Shown here one piece after another: positions 42,796-49,385 of a stretch of 49,385 nucleotides of DNA. Numbering within the stretch: position 1 is the first letter of the stretch; each line of letters begins with the position of its first letter. Below the pieces are notes generated by a model. That model did not search any database. It was not told the DNA's origin and worked only from the letters and a program-made list of their open reading frames with translations. Origin of the DNA: Candidatus Zymogenaceae bacterium. GTDB taxonomy: Bacteria > Desulfobacterota > Zymogenia > Zymogenales > Zymogenaceae. The position numbers were made by a program, and so were the translations under genes. The stretch spans positions 1-49,385 of the forward strand of contig JAFGFE010000037.1 of NCBI GenBank assembly GCA_016931225.1, read 5' to 3'.

Positions 42796-42826
42796 CGGGC
42801 CGGAACGACAATATCGTCCCGGCCCG
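42796..42826 (-). terminator. Probable terminator of the porin-like gene
   Basis: A long hairpin: CGGGCCGG and ACGA arms pair across a 5-nt loop with one mismatch. On the minus strand it is followed by TCTTTGTTCG, a weak T-tract. It lies 38 nt after the barrel stop codon and before the Fe-S triplet. Confidence 0.6.
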
Positions 42827-42863
42827 CAGGTATCGCTTGATCAGAGATCTCTTCTTGAGGCGG

Positions 42864-44576
42864 TTAAAACTCGTAGGTCAGGGTGTTTATCCAGCGATAG
42901 ATCTCTCCCCACTCCTCCCGCTCTCCGGTCTGAATGTTGCGATAATCGAAAGCGTCTCCGCAGAAGAGCACACCGAATTCCGATGACAGGGTCAAACCCT
43001 CCATGATCTTCCAGGTGAGGCCCGCGTCGATTTCCCACCCCAGGTCGTCGCTGACGTCGGCCGGGAGGTATGTGTAGGCGCCCCTGACGTAGTTCATGGG
43101 GTGTCCGTAGAATGCGTTCCAGTCGGGCAGTCTGTTGAGATTCGCGTCCCGGGCGTCCCGACCCACCGGCTCGGTGTACTTCGCCCATACCACCGCGCCG
43201 TGGATGTCCAGCGATTCAAAGGGAGCGAGGCTCCAGTAGAGCTTCAGGGAGGTGACGTTTTCCTGGTTGTTGCCCAGCCCCAGGGGAGACGTATCCCCGA
43301 CGGCGCTGTTGAGATATTCCGGATTGCCGCAGACAATGATGTTCGACCAGGAAAAATCGCTCATGGATTCGGTGTTGAAGTTGAAGTTTTCCTGGGTGAT
43401 GCCGGACCACCATTTTTCACCGGAGCCGTATAGAAAGGCCACGCCGACGGTGAAGATGTCGAAATTGACCGAGAGATCGGCGTATATGTTCAGTCCCTCC
43501 AGATCGAGGCTGTTTGGAATGCGTTTCCCCGGCATGGGGGTGAAGGGAAAGGCTATGGTCGCCAGGGTGTTGTTGTATCCCCTGCCGTAGGTGTTTATCA
43601 CGCCGGTGCCCCAGATGCGGTCAACCTCTCCCTTGAAGCGGAGCATTCCTTCGGCAAATTGGAAGTCCCAGAAAAAGCCCAGGGCGTAGACCTGCCAGTC
43701 ATACAGGCCCGCCAGACCGATGCCGGTCTGGGTCTGGGGGAATACCGGATTGGGCACCGGCCAGCTGACCGCCGCGACGGTCGGATCGACCATTTCTCCA
43801 TTGAAGTCGTTGCCGGTGATGCCCCGCATCGACACGGCCGACGAGATGCCGCCGGGATCTACCAGATACTGGAACAGCGCCCCGGCCGAGTACCGATCCG
43901 ACAGGTACATCACCATGAAAGTGTACGCGTCCATATCCGAGTTGTAATTGATGCTTGAAGGACCGCCGGTGGCATCGAGCCCGGTTCTGCCGGGCCACGT
44001 GAGGAGGCCTATCATGTCAACCGCCCGCTCGACGTATTTCGTGTAAGCCGCCGAGACGACCAGCTCTTCAATCTTGATCGCCCACTTGATGTCGAAGTTG
44101 GTGACCGTACCGCCGGAGCCGAGATACGTTCCCATGCCCCAGCCCCGATCCAGGGTTCCGACGGTGAAGAGCCCCACCTTCGGCACCAGGAACTCCAGAT
44201 AGGCCTCATGGATGACGGCGCCGTTTATGCTGTTGTTCATCCGGAAGGGTCTGTTTCCGCCCCAGGTATCCTCGACGATATCGATCGTGACATGCGCCTT
44301 CAGGTACTCGCTTTGCGTGTGGGTGATGCTCAGGCGAAAGCGCTGGTCGAAATACCGGGTGGAGAGACCATTGGAGTGGCTGGGATATCTGACGGGACCG
44401 GAGATGGTGTTTGTTGTGAGGTCTCGGTTTTCCTTTCCCCAGTTGTGGTCAATGACCGAACGGACGCGGTAAGAACCGGTGAAGGTCGTCTCTGCGGCAA
44501 AAAGCGGCACGGCCGAAAAACAGATAAGCACCAGGACGGTCGCCAATGCAACCAACTTTGATATATTGTCTTTCAC
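42864..44576 (-). CDS. Porin-like outer-membrane beta-barrel protein
   Basis: A 570-residue protein with signal peptide (VALATVLVLICFSAV, cleavage near LFAAE) and alternating amphipathic beta strands to the end. The C-terminal INTLTYEF finishes in Phe, as expected for BAM substrates. Repeated strand pairs (YRVRSVIDHNWG, RFRLSITHTQSEYLKAHVTIDIVE, GWEIDAGLTWKIMEGLTLSSEFGVLF) resemble general porins or alginate-type barrels; substrate unknown. I chose the GTG start at 44576 because GAGG lies 6 nt upstream and the signal peptide begins there. An ATG-led frame from 44645 adds 23 residues. It precedes the Fe-S triplet on the same strand, but a terminator-like hairpin lies between. Confidence 0.86.
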   Translation of the reverse strand: MKDNISKLVALATVLVLICFSAVPLFAAETTFTGSYRVRSVIDHNWGKENRDLTTNTISGPVRYPSHSNGLSTRYFDQRFRLSITHTQSEYLKAHVTIDIVEDTWGGNRPFRMNNSINGAVIHEAYLEFLVPKVGLFTVGTLDRGWGMGTYLGSGGTVTNFDIKWAIKIEELVVSAAYTKYVERAVDMIGLLTWPGRTGLDATGGPSSINYNSDMDAYTFMVMYLSDRYSAGALFQYLVDPGGISSAVSMRGITGNDFNGEMVDPTVAAVSWPVPNPVFPQTQTGIGLAGLYDWQVYALGFFWDFQFAEGMLRFKGEVDRIWGTGVINTYGRGYNNTLATIAFPFTPMPGKRIPNSLDLEGLNIYADLSVNFDIFTVGVAFLYGSGEKWWSGITQENFNFNTESMSDFSWSNIIVCGNPEYLNSAVGDTSPLGLGNNQENVTSLKLYWSLAPFESLDIHGAVVWAKYTEPVGRDARDANLNRLPDWNAFYGHPMNYVRGAYTYLPADVSDDLGWEIDAGLTWKIMEGLTLSSEFGVLFCGDAFDYRNIQTGEREEWGEIYRWINTLTYEF

Positions 44577-44635
44577 GGCAAACCTCGAAATAATAGTGAC
44601 AGAGAAAAGCCGAACAACGGATAGAACAGTGAAAT

Positions 44636-44664
44636 ACCCTATCATTGGATATAGACAATGTCAA
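44636..44664 (-). promoter_or_regulatory. Promoter candidate of the porin-like gene
   Basis: On the minus strand a consensus TTGACA (44664-44659), 17-nt spacer and TAGGGT (44641-44636), about 60 nt upstream of GTG 44576. The -10 is weak. Confidence 0.4.
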
Positions 44665-44749
44665 TATTGGGGATATTTTTTTTCAAGGGAGGAGGGGGCG
44701 GCGCGGACGGCGGTGCTCTCCGAAACCGTGCGGGCGAATCGGGACGGCG

Positions 44750-46447
44750 TTACAGCCTTTTACCTCTGAGAATGGAGACTAAAAGCCCGAATCCCATGAT
44801 CCCCGCCGCGATGAATCCCCCGATACCGATGATGGGGATATCGTGCCACTTGGGGGGGAGATCCGACAGGGCGATGAGGGACGAGCCGATAATGAGAGCC
44901 GCCAGGACGATGGCGAAGGAGAGTCGGTTGCTGATGCGGTCATGGGTTTTGAGCATCGGCTCGAGCCCCCGGTGCTCGAACACGATCTTCAGGTTTCCCT
45001 CCCGCGCCTTTTTGAACAGGTCCGATATATCTCCGGGGATTTTCTGGATAAGCCGGTAGTAATCGGTCCCGGTCTGCATTATGTCGGTCATGGTGCGGGC
45101 GGGGCTGAACCTCTGAAAATAGACATCCCGGATGAAGGGGGTGCCGTGACTGATGATGTCAAAGTCCGGGTCCAGCGCGCTCCCCACGGCGTCCAGGGCG
45201 GCCAGCGCCTTCATCATCAGGAACTGATGGGGCAAGAGCCGCAGGCGGTGCGTGGTCAGGATTCCAAGAAACTGTCTGAGCAGGCGGGCCACATCCCAGT
45301 CCGGCAGGGGGAGGTACATGTATTCGTCGATCAGGCCGAAGATATCCTGTTCCAGCTCCCGCACGTCGGGGGGATCGTCAAAGTAACAGAGCTTCAATAC
45401 CGACTCGACCACTTTCGCCTCATCCCGGCGAATTACGTGAAATATGAGCTCCGTGAAATCCTCTCGGTCCTGACGGGTCATGCGTCCCATCAGCCCGAAA
45501 TCGAGAAAACAGATCACGTGGTCCGGGAGTACAAAGATATTGCCCGGATGGGGATCGGCATGAAAGAAGCCGTGAATGAAAATCTGCTTCATGATGAGGG
45601 TCGCCCCCCGGCGGGCGATCTCCGTCAGGTCGTACCCCAGGGCCTTGAGCCGATCCGATTGTGACACCTTGACGCCGTCGATGTAATCCATGGTCAAGAT
45701 TCGATCGCTCGAGAGGTCCCGATAGACCCGGGGCACCACGATGGCGGGGTCGTCTGTGAAGTGGGAGGCGAACCGATCGATATTGGAGGCCTCCGAGAGG
45801 TAATTGATCTCCCGCTCGATGCCCCTGGCGAACTCCTCGATGTTTTTCGTCGGCTTGAGGATATCGAACTCCTCGATGTTTCGCTCCATGAGAGACGCCA
45901 GATGCATGACGATTTCCAGGTCCGTCTCGATGGTTTCATGGATATCCGGGCGCTGGATTTTGATGGCGACGGGGGTTGTGTCGTCGAGGGTCGCCCTGTG
46001 TACCTGGCCGATGGACGCGGCGGCTATCGGCTCCTCTTCGAAGGAGGTGAAGATGTCTTCCGGGTAATCTCCCAGCTCTTCCTTGATGATTTCCCGCACG
46101 GCGTCATACGGAAACGACGGCACGCGGTCCTGGAGCCGGGAGAGCTCCTCGATGTACTCGAAGGGGATGAGGTCGGGCCGGGAGGAGAGAAGCTGGCCCA
46201 GCTTGACGAAGGTGGGGCCCAGCTCCTCCAGCCCCATGCGAAGCCGCTGGGCGCTGCTGAGTTCATCGACACGGTGCCACAGCTCCCGGGAGAGCTTTTT
46301 GATGCCGAACTGGATGTAATGTTCCAGGTGTATCTGATCCAGCAGCTCCCCAAAACCGTACTTGAAGATGACGGTGAGGATCTGCCGGTATCTGTCTATG
46401 TGGCGGTAGGTGCGCCCCACCACATCCAGTTTTTCGATGCTTATCAT
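44750..46447 (-). CDS. ubiB: UbiB/ABC1 (AarF) family protein kinase-like protein
   Basis: A 565-residue atypical kinase. The family-specific KLGQ motif (82-85, in [19 protein letters not shown]), the Ala-rich loop [14 protein letters not shown], the VAIKIQRP lysine, the catalytic [10 protein letters not shown] and DFG in FLDFGLMGR are intact. Two hydrophobic helices at the C-terminus (about 507-530 and 535-560) anchor it in the inner membrane. Family members support ubiquinone or other isoprenoid-quinone and lipid biosynthesis through ATPase activity. In an anaerobe menaquinone is the likely pathway (inference); no other quinone genes are nearby. Immediately follows the flavodoxin-like gene, 44 nt apart, so co-transcription is likely. 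Confidence 0.94.
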   Translation of the reverse strand: MISIEKLDVVGRTYRHIDRYRQILTVIFKYGFGELLDQIHLEHYIQFGIKKLSRELWHRVDELSSAQRLRMGLEELGPTFVKLGQLLSSRPDLIPFEYIEELSRLQDRVPSFPYDAVREIIKEELGDYPEDIFTSFEEEPIAAASIGQVHRATLDDTTPVAIKIQRPDIHETIETDLEIVMHLASLMERNIEEFDILKPTKNIEEFARGIEREINYLSEASNIDRFASHFTDDPAIVVPRVYRDLSSDRILTMDYIDGVKVSQSDRLKALGYDLTEIARRGATLIMKQIFIHGFFHADPHPGNIFVLPDHVICFLDFGLMGRMTRQDREDFTELIFHVIRRDEAKVVESVLKLCYFDDPPDVRELEQDIFGLIDEYMYLPLPDWDVARLLRQFLGILTTHRLRLLPHQFLMMKALAALDAVGSALDPDFDIISHGTPFIRDVYFQRFSPARTMTDIMQTGTDYYRLIQKIPGDISDLFKKAREGNLKIVFEHRGLEPMLKTHDRISNRLSFAIVLAALIIGSSLIALSDLPPKWHDIPIIGIGGFIAAGIMGFGLLVSILRGKRL

Positions 46448-46491
46448 GATATGTTTCCGAACCGTCGGATCATGTGCCCGGAAGGGTTCTC

Positions 46492-47070
46492 CTATGAGGC
46501 CGTTTTCTTGATGAGCCAGGCCATGTTTTCCCCCAGGGTTTTCATGGTCCGCATCCCCTCCGCGTCGTCGGATACATCGCCGGGGGCGTGCCCGATGCCG
46601 GTGTTCCAGTAGCTGGAGCCGGGGATGATCATCTGGGAGATCAGGAAGAAATTATTGATGGTGTCGAACGTCAGGACGGACCCCGCCCGGCGCACGGCCA
46701 CCACCGCGGCCCCCACCTTTCGTCTGTACATATCCCCGTTCACCTTGGCCACCTTGCCCGCCCGGTCGATGAGGACCTTGAGGCTTGAGGAAAGGGTGGC
46801 AAAATAGACCGGGGAGCCGAGGATAACGCCCTGGGCCTCGTCGATCTTCGCGATGTACTCATTAACCGGGTCGTCCGTGATGGCGGCGCACCGGCGGTTT
46901 TGTGATTCAACGCACTTGTTGCAGGCGAGACAGCCCTTGATATCCTGACCCGCAAGGCTGATCAGCTCGGTCTCGATCCCCTCGGCTTTCAGCACGTCGA
47001 ATACTTGCTCGATCATGAGTGCGGTGTTCCCGTTTTTACGAGCGCTCCCGTTGAAGGCGACGACTTTCAT
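46492..47070 (-). CDS. Flavodoxin-like NAD(P)H-dependent FMN reductase
   Basis: A 192-residue flavodoxin-fold protein of the iron-sulfur-flavoprotein / NADPH-dependent FMN reductase family. It has FNGSARKNGNTALM (FMN phosphate loop), the Cys block GCLACNKCVESQNRRC typical of iron-sulfur flavoproteins, GSPVYFATLSSSLKVLIDRAG, and GSSYWNTGIGHAPGDV. The Cys pattern C-x2-C-x2-C-x7-C could bind a 4Fe-4S cluster, so it may pass electrons between an Fe-S donor and FMN acceptors. ATG 47070 is preceded by GAGGGAGA. It is the first gene of a likely operon with ubiB. Confidence 0.92.
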   Translation of the reverse strand: MKVVAFNGSARKNGNTALMIEQVFDVLKAEGIETELISLAGQDIKGCLACNKCVESQNRRCAAITDDPVNEYIAKIDEAQGVILGSPVYFATLSSSLKVLIDRAGKVAKVNGDMYRRKVGAAVVAVRRAGSVLTFDTINNFFLISQMIIPGSSYWNTGIGHAPGDVSDDAEGMRTMKTLGENMAWLIKKTAS

Positions 47071-47547
47071 GGTTTTTCTCCCTCATGTGGCGATGGTTGT
47101 CGGTCGATGGACACATGCAACTATAGTGAAATCGAACTATACCATAAACCGGTCGGAAAGGCCACCCGTCTTGAAGCGGCGCTTGTAATAATCGCCTGTC
47201 GGGGATATCCGGTATCGACAGAAACGAAACGTTCGGGTATGCTTTCCCGGCGGCTGATGTCTGAAAAACGGGCGGGGGAATTGCCGTGACGATGACGGCA
47301 GACACATCGTCCTCAAAACGGGACCGGGGCTTGAATGAAAAAAAGGGATTTCGGAGGAGTATGTGTCCCCCGAGGGAGGTGTGATAGAGTTTACGAATTA
47401 TCTCATATTATCATGAATATCAAGCAGTTAGGTTGTTCTTTGCTGTATACATGCCGATAAATACGATCACTATGAACGAGATCTCGTTCAGGATAAAAAA
47501 TGGCAGGAGAACTACATTTCTTTTTTTCTATTTAATACTGTTTCCCC
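47071..47547. other. 477-nt intergenic region
   Basis: It lies upstream of the flavodoxin-like gene and downstream of the PQQ-repeat gene. It contains an 18-bp palindrome (47473-47490) and, next to the PQQ stop, sequence homologous to the region after the neighbouring PQQ gene. No convincing ORF. Confidence 0.45.
47473..47490. promoter_or_regulatory. Perfect 18-bp palindrome
   Basis: TGAACGAGATCTCGTTCA is fully self-complementary and contains GAAC-N8-GTTC. It could be an operator or the loopless stem of a weak terminator for the PQQ gene. It has a poor T-tract on the minus strand. Confidence 0.45.
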
Positions 47548-48618
47548 TTACCTAATCGCATAGAGAAACCCATCCCAGCTCCCAAAATAAACCACACCGT
47601 CCACCACACAGGGGGATGATTCTACCCAATCACCCGTTTTGAACCGCCATCTTTCTTCTCCCGTTATAGCGTCAACGGCGTAGAGGTAGGTGTCATTGCT
47701 TCCAAAATAGACCACGCCATCCACCACACACGGAGAGGAGAGTACATCATCACCCGTCTTGAATCGCCACTTTTCTTTTCCCATCAATGTATCAACGGCA
47801 TAAAGGTAATTATCATTACTCCCAATATAGACGACTCCATCAATAACAAAAGGAGAAGATATGATATCATCACCTGTTTTAAACCGCCACCTCTCATCTC
47901 CAGTTTTTGCATCCACGGCGTAGAGTTGGTCATCACCACTCCCGAAATAAACTACGCCGTCCGCAACACAGGGAGAGGAATCCACAGTAGAATCCGTCTC
48001 AAATTTCCACCTCTCATTCCCCGTTTGCGCATCCAAGGCGTAAAGATGTTTATCCAGGCTCCCGACATAGACAATCCCATCAGCCACGCAGGGAGAGGAA
48101 TCAACTTTAGAATTCGTCTCGAAATGCCACTTCTCGTCTCCCGTCTCAGCATCCAGTGCGTAAAGATGATCATCACCACTCCCAAAATAGACCATGCCTT
48201 CCGCAACGCATGGAGATGAATGTACGCCACCATCAGTCATGAACCGCCATTTCATCCGTCCTGTCTCCGTGTCCACGGCGAAAAGATTGTAAAGCATGCT
48301 TCCGAAATAAACCACGCCATCCACAACACTGGGGGAGGAATTTACCCAGGCTGCTTTGAATCGCCACATCTCGTCTCCCGTTTTCGCTTCTATGGCGTAG
48401 AGAAAGCTATCATTGCTTCCGACATAGACAATCCCGTCTGCCACACAGGGTGAGGAGCATATGTAATCACGTGTCTCGAATTTAAAAAGCTCTTCCCCCT
48501 TGATGTTTTTTTCTTCCCCGTTTATGGTTTTTGTCTCGGTACATGAAAGGAGTGGGAGAAAAAGGAGGAGTGAACCCAACAGACCAATCACAACTATAAC
48601 TATTCTATTGCTATTCAT
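47548..48618 (-). CDS. PQQ-like repeat beta-propeller lipoprotein (complete)
   Basis: A 356-residue lipoprotein: signal peptide with lipobox LLSC, Thr at +2 (outer-membrane type), a short charged linker, then eight near-identical 40-residue repeats. Each reads SSPCVxDGVVYFGSxDxYLYAVDAxTGxExWRFKT. Eight units match the eight-bladed propeller of BamB/PQQ-type proteins, so the array could close on itself. The Trp in each repeat is the docking motif. No PQQ-binding or metal-binding catalytic residues are visible, so it is more likely a scaffold or sensor than a dehydrogenase. ATG 48618 was chosen for the signal peptide. Tandem paralog of the next gene. Confidence 0.9.
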   Translation of the reverse strand: MNSNRIVIVVIGLLGSLLLFLPLLSCTETKTINGEEKNIKGEELFKFETRDYICSSPCVADGIVYVGSNDSFLYAIEAKTGDEMWRFKAAWVNSSPSVVDGVVYFGSMLYNLFAVDTETGRMKWRFMTDGGVHSSPCVAEGMVYFGSGDDHLYALDAETGDEKWHFETNSKVDSSPCVADGIVYVGSLDKHLYALDAQTGNERWKFETDSTVDSSPCVADGVVYFGSGDDQLYAVDAKTGDERWRFKTGDDIISSPFVIDGVVYIGSNDNYLYAVDTLMGKEKWRFKTGDDVLSSPCVVDGVVYFGSNDTYLYAVDAITGEERWRFKTGDWVESSPCVVDGVVYFGSWDGFLYAIR

Positions 48619-48631
48619 TTTCTCTACTTAC

Positions 48632-48651
48632 TAGCACACACATATGTGCTA
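48632..48651. promoter_or_regulatory. Inverted repeat upstream of the PQQ-repeat lipoprotein
   Basis: TAGCACA (48632-48638) and TGTGCTA (48645-48651), 7-bp perfect arms with a 6-nt centre, 14 nt upstream of ATG 48618 and about 45 nt after the upstream PQQ stop codon. Operator or weak terminator. Confidence 0.4.
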
Positions 48652-48696
48652 TTGATATAGGAGAACAACTTTTCTTTTTATTTAACACTATTTCCC

Positions 48697-49385
48697 CTAC
48701 CAAATCGCATAGAGATAACCATCATTACTCCCCACATAGAGGACCCCGTCTGCAACACAAGGAGAGGATTCTACCCAATCACCCGTTTTGAAACGCCAGA
48801 TTTCGTCTCCCGTTTTTACATTTACAGCGTAGAGGTAGGTATCATTGCTTCCAAAATACACAATGCCGTCCGAAATACAGGGGGAGGAGCGCACATCATC
48901 GCCTGTCTTGAATCTCCATTTCTCACTCCCAGTTTTAGCGTCGACGGCGTAAAGATAATCATCATTGCTACCAAAATACACCACACCATCAACCATGCAG
49001 GGTGAGGAGTATATATCATCACCCGTCTTGAACCGCCACCTCTCGTCTCCATTCTTTGCTTTTAGAGCGTAGAGATAATCATCACGGCTTCCGACATAAA
49101 CCACTCCGTCCACCACACAGGGAGAGGAGCGTACATTTGCACCTGTTTCGAACCGCCACTGCTCATCTCCCGTTTTCGCGTCAACGGCGTAGAGATGATC
49201 ATCATCGCTCCCAAAGAAAACCACACCACCCTCCACACATGGAGATGAACCCACATCAGAACTCGTCTTAAATCGCCACTTCTCTTCCCCTGTTCTAACC
49301 TTCAGGGCATAGAGATAATTATCATTGCTCCCAATATAGACCAGACCATCCGAAACAAAAGGTGAAGTGTGTACTAAACCATTTG
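48697..49385 (-). CDS. PQQ-like repeat beta-propeller protein, 5' end outside window
   Basis: The 3' 229 codons are visible: six 40-residue PQQ-like repeats (first visible segment GLVHTSPFVSDGLVYIGSND..., last ending GYLYAIW). The reading frame continues through 49385, so the start and probably two more repeats and the signal peptide lie beyond the edge. Repeats are close to those of the 47548-48618 gene, and homology continues about 40 nt past both stop codons (TTTCCCCTACC and TTTCCCCTTACC), which shows tandem gene duplication. A GTG at 49254 is an internal codon, not a likely start. Confidence 0.88.
   Translation of the reverse strand, partial: NGLVHTSPFVSDGLVYIGSNDNYLYALKVRTGEEKWRFKTSSDVGSSPCVEGGVVFFGSDDDHLYAVDAKTGDEQWRFETGANVRSSPCVVDGVVYVGSRDDYLYALKAKNGDERWRFKTGDDIYSSPCMVDGVVYFGSNDDYLYAVDAKTGSEKWRFKTGDDVRSSPCISDGIVYFGSNDTYLYAVNVKTGDEIWRFKTGDWVESSPCVADGVLYVGSNDGYLYAIW

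Noticed and set aside
47548-49385. CRISPR array or tandem DNA repeat
   Set aside because: The 120-nt periodicity is coding: it is exactly one 40-residue PQQ-like unit in frame, with no spacers.
1-49385. tRNA, rRNA, insertion sequence or prophage
   Set aside because: No cloverleaf-like sequence, rRNA, transposase, integrase or terminal inverted repeats were found by reading both strands.

Overview
The window looks like a chromosomal segment of an uncultured anaerobic deltaproteobacterium (Desulfobacterota-like). The basis is indirect: multi-PAS hybrid kinases and PAS-GGDEF proteins in abundance, a URO-D-family methyltransferase-like protein, cobalamin-type radical SAM, nitroreductase fused to ferredoxin, three clustered Fe-S proteins, a Lon-like AAA_32 protease, Gram-negative beta-barrel proteins with C-terminal Phe, and HEAT and PQQ-repeat lipoproteins. 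No rRNA, tRNA, transposase, integrase or CRISPR array was found. Genes lie on both strands in short operons, and both window ends cut a gene.

Layout. 1-2634 (-): hybrid histidine kinase lacking its last residues. 2997-5811: ferredoxin-nitroreductase (+), then a SnoaL-like protein and a radical SAM protein (-). 5963-6166: a small relic ORF with a terminator. 6212-8899: URO-D-family protein (-), hemolysin III (+), RRM RNA-binding protein (+). 9354-14282 (+): a HEAT-repeat cluster of two large envelope proteins with a broken third copy between them. 14301-17529 (-): WG-repeat protein, trpS, a secreted hypothetical and yjbQ. 17653-20621 (+): maf, a YggS-type PLP protein, two paralogous one-TM proteins and a secreted SH3-like protein. 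20767-25156 (-): beta-barrel protein, VOC protein, small hydrophilic protein, YihY/BrkB protein. 25335-27098 (+): D-aminoacylase-type amidohydrolase. 27189-31627 (-): six-PAS hybrid kinase and VanZ-like protein. 31775-34267 (+): Lon-like protease. 34390-39806 (-): three PAS-GGDEF proteins, two with an N-terminal receiver domain. 40069-42676 (-): three tandem cysteine-rich Fe-S paralogs. 42864-47070 (-): porin-like barrel, UbiB/ABC1 kinase, flavodoxin-like reductase. 47548-49385 (-): two tandem PQQ-like beta-propeller genes, the second cut by the window end.

Functional picture. Local gene amplification is the recurring theme: HEAT proteins, one-TM proteins, receiver-PAS-GGDEF proteins, Fe-S proteins and PQQ propellers each occur as adjacent paralogs. 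In three of the five, one copy has diverged: the middle HEAT copy is broken, one GGDEF domain has lost its signature residues, and one Fe-S paralog has a modified Cys cluster. Signalling genes form a large share of the window. The best candidate for an undescribed system is the Fe-S triplet at 40069-42676. Each member carries a C-x-C...C...C block, a very dense cysteine cluster and two ordinary 4Fe-4S motifs, and the triplet sits just downstream of a porin-like gene and a UbiB kinase gene. Its function is not known from the sequence.
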